Shown one piece after another: positions 37,486 to 50,530 of a stretch of DNA of 64,000 nucleotides. Each line of letters starts with the position of its first letter. The stretch's first letter is position 1. Origin of the DNA: Steromphala cineraria (taxonomy: Eukaryota > Mollusca > Gastropoda > Trochida > Trochidae); assembly GCA_916613615.1 (NCBI GenBank), contig OU744725.1, positions 14,286,253-14,350,252 on the forward strand, written 5' to 3'. The notes below the pieces were generated by a model. That model was not told where the DNA came from, did not search any database, and worked only from the letters and a program-made list of their open reading frames with translations. Position numbers and translations under genes: made by a program.

Positions 37486-40400
37486 TGTCAAAGACACAGT
37501 CTGTGAAGTGACCGGGGCCCAGTGGGACTAGACTGACCAGCGGGTGATAGATAATGAATATTTTATTTACGCGACTTTGACTCCACTGGTGTCTGTGTTA
37601 ATGTGTTATCCCACCTTGTCCCATGCGCAGGTATTGTACACTATGACAGCTTTATGTCTATTCTCTGCTAGGTGGTCAACAGGGAGATGGGCTTTGTTTC
37701 TTACTTTTATCAATGGAAACATAAACAAACTGGATTAACTTACATAAAGGGAAAATGATCATAACAGTTGAGACTTGATACAATAAACATCCTAAATGTG
37801 AGGACAAGTTTTAAAGGTTTTCAAATAATTGTTAAATTTATGTTTTAATGATAATCTTTATTTTGTATAAGGTCCACCTCAAAATATAATGCTTTGTTTT
37901 TTATGTTTTTTATTGGTATTTTATTATTATTTTTCGTCTTAAAGGAAATAAGATCGTCTACTAGATATGCTTTTCAAAAAGATATTTGCAAAATGTCAAC
38001 AATAAGATTGTCACTAAGGTTTAAATGATGGAATTAATGTACATTATTATGATAATCAAACTGATCTTTTTGGTAATCTATATGGGAACATGCTTTGTCT
38101 AATTGTTTTCATCAATATATACATAACAATCAATGTCAAAAGCATGATATTGTTATCTTTTTCAGAAAATGATTCTATTTGCTGCATTCAAAGATAATGC
38201 ATGATTGAAATTTTTTCACACTTCTTAGCTATATTCTTCCATGCAATTAAATTCATCAATAGAAACATATAAATCTGGTTAATATAATATAAAAGTGATT
38301 GTACCGTTATTGTCCAAAATAAAAGATCAATAGTTAATTTTTTTAAATAGTAAACAATAACATCACAAAAGTTCAATATTTTCTAATTCCGGGACATAAT
38401 TATTTATAACGGCTTTAATTTTCAAAACCATGGCACTGGTATTTGAGAGTAAAACCTGAAAACTACCTAATAATGATAAACTTGCCTTGGCGAAATAATT
38501 TATATAATGAAGTGTAAGAATGAATCATAACTTTTTAATATCAAAACTTGAATTTAATATGGCACCTGTTTAAATTGATAAATCCTGATACATTTTCATT
38601 GGATGCTGTCTTATTACTCCTGAGAATTTTCCCCATCAATTTTTATTGACAATATCTCATTCTAAGCTCAACGCAAACAAGGCTTTTTCCTTTATCAAGA
38701 CTAATGTGTTTTAAAAAGGAAAGTATTAAATTACCATCATCTTTCAAACTTCATTTAACAAATGATTGGTTTTATGACAGCAACTTTATTAACCATTCAT
38801 CAGATTTCCCCAATTATTCTTTTTTTCAGCTTCATTTCATAACTACTTCGTCAAAATGTAAAAAAAATAATTCTTTTGTCTTAAATTGAACTGATTTCTA
38901 CATTTTCTTTGACAGTTAAGTCTGACGACCCCCACCCAGATTTCTCAGTTGTCATAGAAACGCAATACAACAATCACGCCCTTGCTTACATGACAGATTT
39001 ACGAGAGGCAAAATTAGCTACATTTTTTATTTTTATCAATACCCCATCATTACCGCAATGATTTGAGCATGGTCTCATTCTGATTAAATTTTCAGCAGCC
39101 AATCACAGGCTTGGGATGGAAAGAAAGGAGATAGGACGTTTGCAAATAGATTTAAATTACGGAGCCAAGAAGCTCGTTGCCTATAATGTCCTTGGTGGAA
39201 TCTGCTCCCTGTCAGTGCAGTACTCATTAACAGTTCTGAAATGTAACTCGACGCCATCTGACAACTGAAAATGATAACCTTCTCTGCAAGCCTGGACTCT
39301 CCCATTACCGACCAGCTTCCATCTTAGTTATTAACTTTTATTGGCTGGCGTCATGCAATAAAATATACATCAGACAACCTAAGGAAAGTCAAACAAAGGA
39401 TCCATCATTGTCAAAATTGGATTTAGAGGTATAGCTCAATTAACTTATTTCACAAGAAAATTACTTCAAAATAAGAATTTGGCTCTTAATTAGACTAAGA
39501 TTAAAACTATGAAATATTTTTTTAAATTTCATATTAACTGTATCCATTGAATCTCTCACATGAGGCCTAGATCAGGTTTTCTATACAGGTAAAAATAAAA
39601 AGTAATGTTTCAAACAGTATCTATATGTGAAAATAACTGTAATGAACAGATCACTTGTCTATGTTGCAATATATATATATAATTATCATTTTTGACACTT
39701 GTTTGTCTTTAAGTAAATTGAAGGTCTTATACAATTAAGTTACGATATATTTTGGATATGTTTTGTTTACTAATAGATGTTGCTTGCTTACACTAATGAA
39801 TGATCTCTGATGTCATTTTCATACTTTAAAAACGTAAAAATTATTGGACAATTAAATTAATTATTCAATTAAATCCTCACTCCAGGATCAGGTATAACTA
39901 ATTCAGTAGATTTTCAATTTAAAGCAATTATTGAATTTGACGAACTTTGATTAGATTTGCTATATTAATTGTGTGCTAATTAACGTTTATGATGTCAATC
40001 TCTAAAAATTATTTGTAATGTTATCTTTTCATCAATTAAAGATCATGCTACAATTTTACAATTTCTTTTAATTGAACTTATCAAAGTTGATTTTGAAAGA
40101 AAGGAGTTAAAGAAAACCCGAAGCAGGAAGTGCAAGATATCTAAGTGGTAACAGTGGCAGGGGTTACCAACAGCTTACGTCCACATGTGATCCCATCCTC
40201 CACCAAACACCACGTAAAGGTAATCTTTAACGGCTTGCAATAACATAAAAGCAAAAAGATTTTCAAATTGTTCCACATTCCCACACCAACAGAGGAAATT
40301 GGTGTCAGACTGATTGTAGACAAATAGAGAAATCACTATAAATAAAGGTCTGACAAATGTTGAGCAATTTTCTGTGAGTTGCCAGTTCGAAGCAATTATT

Positions 40401-42326
40401 TGAGCAAAAGTGGAAGCTTTGTTTAGGTGGGGAGGAAAGAGGTCACAATCGCTGCCGTCAAATGTTAGCCTAAATGGGCAGGGGTCAAAGCAAACATTGC
40501 GTCTGCTGGCACCCAGAAATGGCAGCCATGTTGAATTTTACAGTCGTATGTGGTCTTTTGCATGTGGTCTCAAACTGAAGGGAAGCAGACGCGCTTGTCG
40601 GCCATTTTGCTGTCAGATACTCACCAGGTTTACCAAGTAAACAGCCAGCAGTCCCCGCCTGAAAAAGAAACACCAAAAATCACGTCACTTTTGCAAACAA
40701 AAACTTCAGTGATGTTTGTGAACATGTCATCATCATTATGCACAGATTTGAGATCAGAAGGTCATCATGTGGACATGTACAACGAAACAAACTACATGAC
40801 ATGACAGATGCGACAGGAAACTACAAGCAAACATGTGAAAAATAAACTTTTATAAATGTAAACAATTGTCAAGCGAGTGCTAATTGAATTTCAGCAAGTT
40901 TGTAAATTTGAAGGTGGTTGTCGTGACAGTGCCCGCCCCTCGCCCCAACGGTGGACTGGTCTCTCGTACATTCATGAAATGACTGCTGGGAAGTGTGTAA
41001 TTTGTCCACAAAAACAGCTACCTGCCATGAGATTCCGTCCAAATCCTGAACAAACACACATGGTTCCTAACGCTGACACGACTATATTTATCCAGCGTTT
41101 ATTTACATCCTCCCAATCCAGCCCATATCAAACAAATTCAGATGCACGGAAATCAAAAACATACAAAATTGCAAGAATAGCTTGGTTTTTTTTCATCTAA
41201 CAATGAGACACTTTCATACAGAAAATGGTTGATTCTATCACATCACTTTGTATTCTCTCTTCCGGCCACATCCTCGAAACAGCATGTTTCCATTAGAACA
41301 ATCAAAAGTTTGTTATTTCAGTCTCATAAACAAATTTGAAAACTAAACAATCAAAACCTGCAACTCACCAATATGTGTCCTGTGTTTATAATACACCTTT
41401 TCGATAAATTCATACTTTTAAAATCCTTAAAAGCAAATATTTTAAATCAATTGTATGGAATATCTATTATCTTAATTATTATTGTCTTATTTAGAGAAAC
41501 CATTCCTAAGGCCAATTATTTAATTGAATCTGCATTGATTTATCATATATTTCACAAGAATATTCTGGTGAATAAAGTTGACTCAGATTTTGTGAAACTT
41601 GAATTAATTGGCCTTGAATCATGCCCTCATTATCATTTCATATTGGTGATAATAATCGAAAATCAATTATAAAAGAAATATTTTCAAATATGTTATATGA
41701 TCACCCACAAATCTATATACGTAAACAGAAAGTTATAGATTATTTTGAAAATGTTCTTATATGCAAAGTTAAAATAAGATCATCTGACTCATGTGTTCAA
41801 AAGTGCAACATGGTTCATTACCTTAAACTTGAAATCTCTGGAACCACACATGTTGCTCTTGGCATGATAAGAAATGTACATGCACTATCATCTTATATCA
41901 AATGGGGAATATATATGTGAAACCCTGCCTTCCGTCTCTCTGGGATATCAACAAGACATTACCATAAATACAAATACCGTAAATCATTGAATAATATTAT
42001 CATCTGCCTTGAATAAATGACGGGTCTATGGCCTCGTTTGAAATAAATAATAACCTACCTTGGATAATCATCGGGTTTAAGTTACCTTTGCACTAAATCT
42101 TTTGATTTCTCCCCTTTCTTAGTACCTATGAACCTTTATCACCATTTGAAGTGCCTTAATTGCAATACTCAGTCAGAAAATCCTGAATATGGTGGCTTTT
42201 ATTTTACCGTAATACTGCTTACTTTAGGGGGTTAAATTCAGACTACCGTAAGTAAATATAAAGGTAAAAGAGTTAGAAACACGGAGAGATATAGATGTAT
42301 TTCACATTGCTCAATGTTCTATTGTC
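37486..42326. other. Mostly AT-rich DNA, nothing identified
   Basis: Open frames up to 107 codons occur around 40410-41200, many overlapping on opposite strands, none with a motif. A moderately GC-rich patch lies at 40400-41060. TTAATTA-type sites cluster at 39840-40000. At 42236-42250 the string ATTCAGACTACCGTAAGTA repeats the left flank and start of the two MITEs at 35.9 and 36.2 kb, so a decayed relative may end there, perhaps paired with TACCGTAAATCATTG at 41977. Confidence 0.4.
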
Positions 42327-42510
42327 GGGGGAAAGCCTGCCATAATTATACCAAAGTTGCTCTGAAACCTAACACAGGGTGGCAAGGGTTAATTTCTGAA
42401 CCAAACCCATACACAGGATGGCGAGGGTTAATTTCTGAACACAGGCTGGCAAGGGTTAATTTCTCAACCAAATCCAAACACAGAAGTACATTTCTCAACC
42501 AAAACAGTTA
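42327..42510. repeat. SINE-tail fragment and short tandem repeat
   Basis: GGGGGAAAGCCTGCCATAAT then GCTCTGAAACCTA (42327-42372) resembles the minus-strand 3' body of SINE family 1. It is followed by three to four copies of (A)CACAGG(G/A)TGGCAAGGGTTAA TTTCT(G/C)AACC-type units of about 30-50 bp to 42510. Confidence 0.55.
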
Positions 42511-44940
42511 ATTTCAAATTATTTCACCAACACATTACTGAATGTGGAACCAACTTATCCAAAATCACTATGCTAAGTATTGTTATTGTCACAGGTTGGA
42601 AATAATAGAAAAGATTGTCCATAAATTGTCCGGTAAATCATACTCTTAACCCTCGGCAAAACAGATTATCTTTATCTGCCGGCTTTTAATCTCTATCTAC
42701 TTTTGTTACAACCAATCAGCTATCTACCTTACAGAGAAGGATCCAATCATGGAGTCATGATCCGTAACACACATGTATATCTCATAATCTGATCATGCAG
42801 GTACTTCAAGATATCTGATGTCTGTACAGTTCATAATGAGTATATCTGATCAAGTATTGCAAGTAACACATGACAGTGAAGAGCTTTGAAGAGTATCAAC
42901 TAGAGACCAATGGATGAACCCTTTGTGGCTTCAATTCAGTATTTCTACGATCCTCACTTCAAGATATGTCTGATCATGACCCCATTTGAAGGTGCATCTA
43001 GATGAATCTAACTGAAATACTAACTGATAACTGAATCAGCAGCTTAGGTGTAAACCATTCCCTTATCATCAGCCCCTGGCAAATTATAGAACAGCTCTTC
43101 GATTAAAATTCTGATTCTAATGAATATAGGTATTGATAATGATTTTGAATGCTGATCAAAGAAGTTAAAGTTGCTGAACGTCTGCCACACAGAAAAGTAT
43201 GGCAGAAGACTATAAAGAACCAAATGAGCAAATGTCTTCAAATAACAAAAAAATTATAACATAAGTCACTGAAGCAAAGACTGCATACTGATTCTATTTG
43301 TTCATACGTTTAATTCTTCTCAGGACAGAAAGTTTGAAGTTACCACGGGATAGCTGTTCTAATAAGAAGTTTCTAGGACTCTGATAACAACAAAAGGCAG
43401 GAGTCTAGATTTACAATCTGCAACGAGGGTACAGTGTGTCATTCTGAACAAAGATCCATGGTTTTAATCATTATCTACCTATGACCTCTACAGACCAGTA
43501 ATTCAACATTTATATCATCATAATCTAAGATAATGGCAAGATCACAATACCTTTTCATAATCATCATCATCATATTTTACCACAAATACAACTAAATCTT
43601 GTATAAGCTTAAGCAATTGCTGAATAATGTATAATCTTCCTTCTAATGAATGGGAACATTGCATGATCTCTGCTTGAAACCAAAGAATGGAGATTATAGT
43701 TATCTAAGTTGCCTTGATTCTAGAATCTTAATTCCATAGCTTCTTCTGATGTGACTCTATGCATGTTTATACAAATCTGAGTCTCAATCTCTGAATTTGA
43801 CAAAGGATCAAAATGGTTCCTGATAAGGTTGCTCCAAGTTGGCTTTGGGTCATAGGTATTCCCCTATGCTAGGTTTAAGAAATCAAATGCTAGATCTCAA
43901 GGATTTGTAGATTTAATAACCATTCATTGTGTTTGAATCTTTTCTCCATCCAATGCAGATGACAGATTTGTATGATTTAAAAGTAATTGTGCAATAAAGT
44001 GAGCGAGTGCTTAGCAGATGGATATATCACATTATAAGTTGACTACTTTTATATTATTATCAATGAATACATGTTTATTCTATGAAATTTATTAAAAGAT
44101 GTTCTCCTAAAATGGCCACATGTAGTTTTTGCTTGTTACGTTAAACCTCCTTGAAAACTAAGGACTATAGGGTTGAGAAATGAAATATTAAAACTTTGAA
44201 GAAAATATGTTTTGAATACACATACATTTTACAATGAAAAGTTTTTAAAATGAAACTTCAAAAAAAAAGACATGCCGCAGTGGCTTTTAGATTTAGGCCT
44301 TCGAATTCATATATATATCATGGCTAAGTTACTTACATACACTTATATTTCAGTAAGTTTTAATTCTAAACTTCCTGGGTTGCTCTGATCAGCATGTCCG
44401 AGGTAATAAAATCTGAATCACAGGTGAAGATTACCCAGAATGCATGTATCCCTTACCAAGATCTGTCAATGGATATGAAAGGGGTCAATACACAGAAAAG
44501 GTATAAAGCTTGTCTGCCTAATATTTCAGGAACAGTATCTCCACAATTGTGAGGTATCTCCAAGCTTATGTCCACCTATATGTATATGTATCTTCATTCT
44601 ACAGGTATTTACCTGTAAAGTTATATTCAGGTCGTGACCTGGAAGGTATTGAGATGTACATATACAGGTGTTTATACCTTCGTCATATGGTATTCTATTC
44701 ATATGTGATTCAGAAAGATGTTATTTCATTATCTGAGAAAAATTATGTTTACTGAAAATCTTAATTTCTACACGCATGTACACACTTTAGTTTTGTTATC
44801 ATACATGTCCCAATTGCTAGTACTTTTGTTTTAAAGGTACATTCAAATGTACTTTGTGTAGTATAATTGACGAAATTCATGTGTGATATATATATATATG
44901 TGCATGGGCCCGATCCCCTGACATAAAGATCGAACCGATT
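42511..44940. other. AT-rich DNA, nothing identified
   Basis: No exon, RNA gene or repeat worth delimiting. A CATCATCATCAT run lies near 43562 and an (AT)n run near 44888-44898. Confidence 0.45.
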
Positions 44941-45280
44941 GATTGATAGTGGTTAGCATGCTGACCTTTCATGCCAAAATATAGGTTCAAATCCAGAAGC
45001 CAAAAATATATTTAAATGGGTTATAATGTGTTGTGACACTTGGCAAGGCACTCCATCCACATTGTACTCAGTCCACCCAGTTGTACAAATGGGTACCTGA
45101 GCATACAAGGTACAGACCAATATGGTTGCACAAACCTCTGAGGAGCTTCAAAAAAAGTACTGGGTAAGGCGCTCCATCCACATTGTACTCAGTCCACCCA
45201 GTTTTACAAGTGGGTACCTGAGCATTCAATGTACAGACCAATATGGTTGCACAAACCTCTGAGTAGCTTCAACTAAAGTA
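44941..45280 (+). repeat. tRNA-derived SINE, family 2, with duplicated body
   Basis: The head has an A-box-like GATAGTGGTTAGCATGCTG at 44944-44962 and a B box (GGTTCAAATCC) at 44984-44994. The body, from AAGGCACTCCATCCACATTG through GTGGGTACCTGAGCAT and CCAATATGGTTGCACAAACC, is present twice (about 45043-45150 and 45167-45275, period about 123 bp). Duplication of the body but not the head suggests unequal exchange after insertion. Confidence 0.7.
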
Positions 45281-45907
45281 CAATTCCTTCAGGGGAATTA
45301 CGTATTATCATCAAACAGTTCTGTGTACTGAATAATTGCATACACATTGTCTTCTCTATTGTCAATAGTACACTCTGTTAAAAGCCATCTTTTTCATTTA
45401 TCAAATTCAGTGAGTGAGTTTGGATTTAATTCTCTGATCCTGTTTTATGATGGTACAGAAGCCAAAGTTATCATCTACCAAGTTAAAATACAAAACACTA
45501 AGAGCCTTATATTAATAAGAATAAAATCTTAAATTCATTGTCCAAATGCACAAACAATTGAGCCAATGCACCAACACCCATCTACATGTGTTCAGTACAC
45601 TGTCACGTAATCGTTAATCTTGGCTCTCTGATGAGAATATTCTCGTCCTTTCACAACATGATGACCTATCACAGCGTCTCTCTTTTACACCAGACACCAC
45701 CAGCATCGAGACCTAAAGTCAAAGGGAGGCTCCATGATAATCCCGCTTTAATCCCCGCGTGTGGAGGGTTAAAGGTCATCGACATGCACTAAGATTTTTA
45801 AGCGACAAAGATACTCACTGTTTTAAAAAACATGGATTATGTTGCAAATATTTCAAGGATTTGATTGCAAGATAATGGAGAAAATTCTTTTACATTAAGA
45901 AAAAATA
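45281..45907. other. No gene identified
   Basis: Two plus-strand frames of 61-68 codons occur with no motif. I see no structure. Confidence 0.4.
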
Positions 45908-47520
45908 GAGCCATTGGCTCTGTAGCTCATCAGGCTTCATTATCAATTATGCTTTATATATATTAGGGGTCACAGGACCACCAAAGCTACAATTCATAAT
46001 CCTCATCAGTCAAGGAGTCTGTACACAAAGTTTCAGCTTTCTAGGCCTCATGGTTCTAGAGAAGAAGATGAAAATAGGTTTTTAGGGCGTGGCCCCTGTG
46101 ACCCTTATTAGGGGTCACAGGACCACCAAAGCTATAATTTATAATCCTCACTAGTCAAGGAGTCTGTACACACAATTTCAGCTTTCTAGGCCTCATGGTT
46201 CTGGAGAAGAAGATGAACATAGGTTTTTAGGGCGTGGCCCCTGTGGCCCTTATTAGGGGCCACAGGGCCACTAAAGCTACAATTTATAATCCTTACTAGT
46301 CAAGGAGTCTGTACACAAAGTTTCAGCTTTCTAGGCCTCATGGTTCTAGGGAAGAAGATCAAAAAAGGTTTTTAGGGCGTGGCCACTGTGGCCCTTATTA
46401 GGGGTCACAGGGCCACCAAAGCTACAATTTATAATCCTCACTAGTCAAGGAGTCTGTACACAAAGTTTCAGCTTTCAAGGCCTCATGGTTCTGGGGACGA
46501 AGATCAAAATAAGTTTTTAGGGAGTGGCCTCTGTGGCCCTTATTAGGGGTCACATGACCACCAAAGCTACAATTTATAATCCTCACTAGTCAAGGAGTCT
46601 GTACACACAATTTCAGCTTTCTAGGCCTCATGGTTCTGGAGAAGAAGATGAAAATAGGTTTTTAGGGCGTGGCCCCTGTGGCCCTAATTAGGGGTCACAG
46701 GGCCACTAAAGCTACAATTTATAATCCTCACTAGTAAATGAGATTGTACACAAAGTTTCAGCTTTCAAGGCCTCATGGTTCTGGGGACAAAGATCAAAAT
46801 AAGTTTTTAGGGAGTGGCCCCTGTGGCCCTTATTAGGGGTCACAGGGCCACCAAAGCTACAATTTATAATCCTTACTAGTCAAGGAGTCTGTACACAAAG
46901 TTTCAGCTTTCTAGGCCTCATGGTTCTAGGGAAGAAGATGAAAATAGGTTTTTAGGGCATGGCCCCTGTGGCCCTTATTAGGGGTCACAGGGCCACCAAA
47001 GCTACAATTTTTAATCCTCACTAGTCAAGGAGTCTGTACACAAAGTTTTAGATTTCTAGGCCTCATGGTTCTGGAGAAGAAGATGAAAATAGGTTTTTAG
47101 GGCGTGGCCCCTGTAGTCCTTATTAGGGGTCACAGGGCCACTAAAGCTACAATTTATAATCCTCACTAGTCAAGGGGTCTGTACACAAAGTTTTAGATTT
47201 CTAGGCCTCATGGTTCTTGAGAAGAAGATGAAAATAGGTTTTAAGGGTGTGGCCCCTGTGGCCCTTATTAGGGGTCACAGGGCCACCAAAGCTACAATTT
47301 TTAATCCTCACTAGTCAAGGAGTCTGTACACAAAGTTTTAGATTTCTAGGCCTTATGGTTCTGGAGAAGAAGTCGAAATTCCACAAAGTTTACGGACGGA
47401 TGGACGGATGGACGGATGGACGGACGGACGGACGGACGGACGGACGGACGGACGGACGGACGGACGCCGGACACCATGCCATGCCATAAGCCCATCGGGC
47501 CTTACAGGCCAGATGAGCTA
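45908..47520 (+). mobile_element. Pearl-like element: ten 145-bp repeats, GGAC tract, terminal palindromes
   Basis: The phrase TTAGGGGTCACAGG starts units at 45963, 46108, 46253, 46398, 46543, 46688, 46833, 46978, 47123 and 47268. The spacing is exactly 145 bp every time, although bases vary inside units. The array is followed by a (GGAC)n/(GGAT)n tract at 47392-47466, then a GC-rich end with GCCCATCGGGC and GGCCAGATGAGCTA. The left end has GAGCCATTGGCTC and TAGCTCATCAGG at 45908-45934, which is a near inverted match of the right terminus. The combination of tandem core, tetranucleotide microsatellite and terminal palindromes is the published plan of bivalve pearl elements, now grouped with non-autonomous Helentrons. 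Family assignment is by plan. Confidence 0.75.
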
Positions 47521-48200
47521 AAAAATATATTTGAAAATTCTTTCTTTGAAAAAGCATAAAATCTGTTGTTGCATTAGAAGATTGACCTTTTCAATTTAAT
47601 TGGTGAGGGTATATTAATCCAAATGCCATGAAAGGTTGACTTTTATTCAAAGCAATCAAAATTATACGGAGTGAAAATACCCTTTGAATTTTAAAGTTTT
47701 CTAAACTGAGGAGTTCAAAAAGGCTTCATTCTCTCCTTTCAATATATTTTCCCTGATAGTACAATACCAGAGATATATTACAGTAATTGTCCATTCTCAA
47801 TATTACAAACTGGCTTAGAAAAAAAACTAAAAGGAAAGTAAGGCTAAATGATATTTTCTATATATCTATGCATCATAAGGAGTCATGTCATAGTCAACAT
47901 GACAACTGACATTCATCACTATACTGAATAAGCTAACATGGCTGAAAGAACTTTCAGAAAATATTTTTACGTTCCAAATTCTATAACTTTTTTTTAACTA
48001 CTGAAAAAAAATAATTATATATATATATATATGATGATGAAAGATTGTGTGTGGTGAATCTGGGGAACACTATCCAGACTGGGGAGAAGACCAACTCACT
48101 TGAGACTAGAGACTACATGAGCTCCTCACTCCACATCACATGCACAAACATCCCCTACCCCCTTTCATCTCCTCCCATACAACCCTTACCACATGGGTTC
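47521..48200. other. AT-rich DNA, nothing identified
   Basis: Contains an (AT)n run near 48016-48032 and A/T runs. There is no gene. Confidence 0.45.
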
Positions 48201-48715
48201 ACATTGCTATTGAAGACAATGTTGGAGCTTTAGGAGTCGATGATCAATAATACATGTATTTCAGTTAAGGAAGAATATACAGATTACAACTTCTTTATTC
48301 ATTGCCAGGTTGGGATATCACATGGCTATTGAAGACAATGTTAGAGCTTTAAAGAGTCAACTATCAAAAATACAGGTAACTCACTTAGGAAGGAGGAATA
48401 TATGGAAAACAACTTCTTTATTCATTATGCTGTATTGCAGGGTCCAGGTTTAGATATCACATGGCTATTGAAGACAATGTTGGAACTTTAAAGAGTCACT
48501 GATAAATAGTACATGTATGTCATTAACGGAAGTGGAACATATGAACCATCAGGATGACAACTTCTTTATTCATGGTATGCAATATTTACAACCAGGGTCC
48601 AGTTTGGGATATCACATTGCTACTGAAGACAATGTTGAAGCTTTAAAGAGTCAATTATCAATAATACATTTTTTCACTTAGGAAAGAGGAATATATCAAT
48701 AACAACATCCTTATT
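48201..48715. repeat. Tandem repeat, four units of 120-155 bp
   Basis: CAT(T/G)GCTATTGAAGACAATG recurs at about 48203, 48321, 48460 and 48614, followed each time by GAGCTTTAAAGAGTCA(A/C)T, a TACATGTAT-like segment, AGGAAG and ACAACTTCTTTATTCAT. Unit length varies by insertions near the last block. GAAGACAATGTT plus ACAACTTCTTTATT also occurs, inverted, at 51760-51810, and in modified form in the foldback repeats. Confidence 0.8.
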
Positions 48716-48847
48716 GCAATGTTTTGACACAGCCCTTTGTGATACAGCTCATGTCTGTTTATATTATGATTTTGTAAAGCATAGTTTTTTGGGTAACTGT
48801 CTTCTGTTATTTTGGTCTTATGAGTATTCAACAGAAATATATATAGA

Positions 48848-48988
48848 GATTATTACCCGAGGAAGTGTGTCATATGACTTTTACGCAACGAGTGTGAATT
48901 TTTGTATTACCTGTGCGAGAGCATGGGTTATACACACATTTGCACGAGTTTCGTAAAAGTCATATGACACACTTCCGAGTGTAATAAT
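48848..48988. mobile_element. Small palindromic MITE, about 140 bp
   Basis: Arms of 34 bp at 48852-48885 and 48952-48985 include a perfect 24-bp inverted match (GAAGTGTGTCATATGAC continuing to TTTTACG). The central part is unique. There is no coding capacity and no clear target duplication beyond an ATTAT/ATAAT extension of the palindrome. Confidence 0.75.
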
Positions 48989-49216
48989 TTTGTTAATACC
49001 GATTCTATTTTACCATCTTAGAAATATCAAAGAAACTTCAATTGCTTTCATTGCGACGGCCGGCTACAGTGACATCACGAACAATGATGTTATGACATCA
49101 CAGGCGAAAATATACGGGAACTTGCGCTACAACAATCGTTGCTAGGCAAAAGTGTTATGTGCACTAGTGCTCTTACTGAAAATATGTCACCACTTATTTT
49201 CAACCATATGGGTAAT

Positions 49217-50530
49217 AAAACTAGATTAGCGTTTGCGGGATACCGCAAAAGCAGAGCAGCCCCCGAACTTGGGGTTTCGCCTTACCCTGTTCCGCCTTTT
49301 ACAGGCCTCACCAAATTGGGAATTTTCTCGTGACCTTGACCTTTGACACTCAAGGTCACACAATCAATGAACACATTTCATTGAGTATAACATTATTGTA
49401 ATGAAATAAAGTGCTAAAAATTAAATTAATCCATTTTCTACATATATGTTGACCTTGCTGTGACCTTGACCTTCAACAGTTCGTACCCAAAACTTTTTGA
49501 AAATTTTGTACTTCTCAAGAGATACTATATACAAAATCTAACTTCATAGCACAAAAACTTTTCAAGTTATTGTGTTTACAAGGAATTGCAATAACTTATA
49601 TCTCATGACCTTGACCTTTGACCTTCAAGGTCACACAATAATTGAACACTTTTTATTGAGTATAACAATCATGTATTGATTAAAAGTGATCATAGTTAAA
49701 ATTAAGCATTTTCGCTAAACCATTCTTAAGTCATGACCTTGCTGTGACCTTGACCTTTGACGGATTGTAGCCGAAACCTTTTCAAAATTTTTTACTTTAC
49801 CAAGGATGATATATATCAAGTTAGAGCTTTATAGCACAAAAACTTTTCAAGTTACCGTGTTTACCAAGAATTTTGCGGTGATTTTATAACTCGTGACCTT
49901 GACCTTTGAACTTGAAAGTGAACATGTCATAATGATTCCCTGGAAGTATTAACATTTAGACATGTTTATGAGTTCTGAAAAGCTAAATGGGATAAAGTTA
50001 TACCCAAATTTAGTGCATTTTGTAATAACTCATATCTCATGACCTTGACCTTTGACCTTCAAGGTCACACAATCATTGAACACTTTTTATTGAGGATAAC
50101 AATCATGTATTGATTAAAAGTGATCATAGTTAAAATTAAGCATTTTCGCTAAAACATGCTTACGTCATGACCTTGCTGTGACCTTGACCTTTGACGGATT
50201 GTAGCCAAAACCTTTTCAAAGTTTTTTACTTTTCCAAGGATGATATATACCAAGTTAGAGCTTCATAGCACAAAAACTTTTCAAGTTATCGCGTTTACAA
50301 GGAATTCTTAGAGTGAATACATATCTCGTGACCTTGACCTTTGACCTTGAAAGTGAACGTGTTAAAATCGTTCCCCCTAGGTATGAGTAGTAAGGTATGA
50401 ATAAGAGTTCTGGAAAGCTTAGTGGAAAAAAGTTATAGCTAGTAGTACGAGTGCGGCGGCGGCGGCGGCGGCGATGGAAACTTCACAAAAACTGATAGCA
50501 GCCCCTTCCTTAGACGGGGCTGCTAATGAG
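49217..50530 (+). mobile_element. Element with a nuclear-receptor half-site array and terminal hairpins
   Basis: A higher-order unit of about 424-435 bp is present about 2.4 times (tract starts at 49616 and 50040; variant tracts at 49894 and 50329). Each tract is a run of TGACCT half sites, often TGACCTTGACCTTTGACCT, and several end TTCAAGGTCACAC. The array is followed by a GCG triplet tract at 50453-50473 and a hairpin of GCAGCCCC and GGGGCTGC at 50498-50523. The left end carries the stem TTTGCGG-GATA-CCGCAAA at 49232-49249. The plan parallels the elements at 36587 and 45908. A short copy of its left end occurs at 59240-59304. There is no protein-coding capacity. Confidence 0.65.

Noticed and set aside
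40410..41200. Overlapping frames on both strands up to 107 codons
   Set aside because: Mutually overlapping, no motif, and no consistent coding signal.
47247..47489. 80-codon frame ending in WTDGRTDGRTDG
   Set aside because: It reads through the last 145-bp unit into the GGAC microsatellite; repeat artefact.
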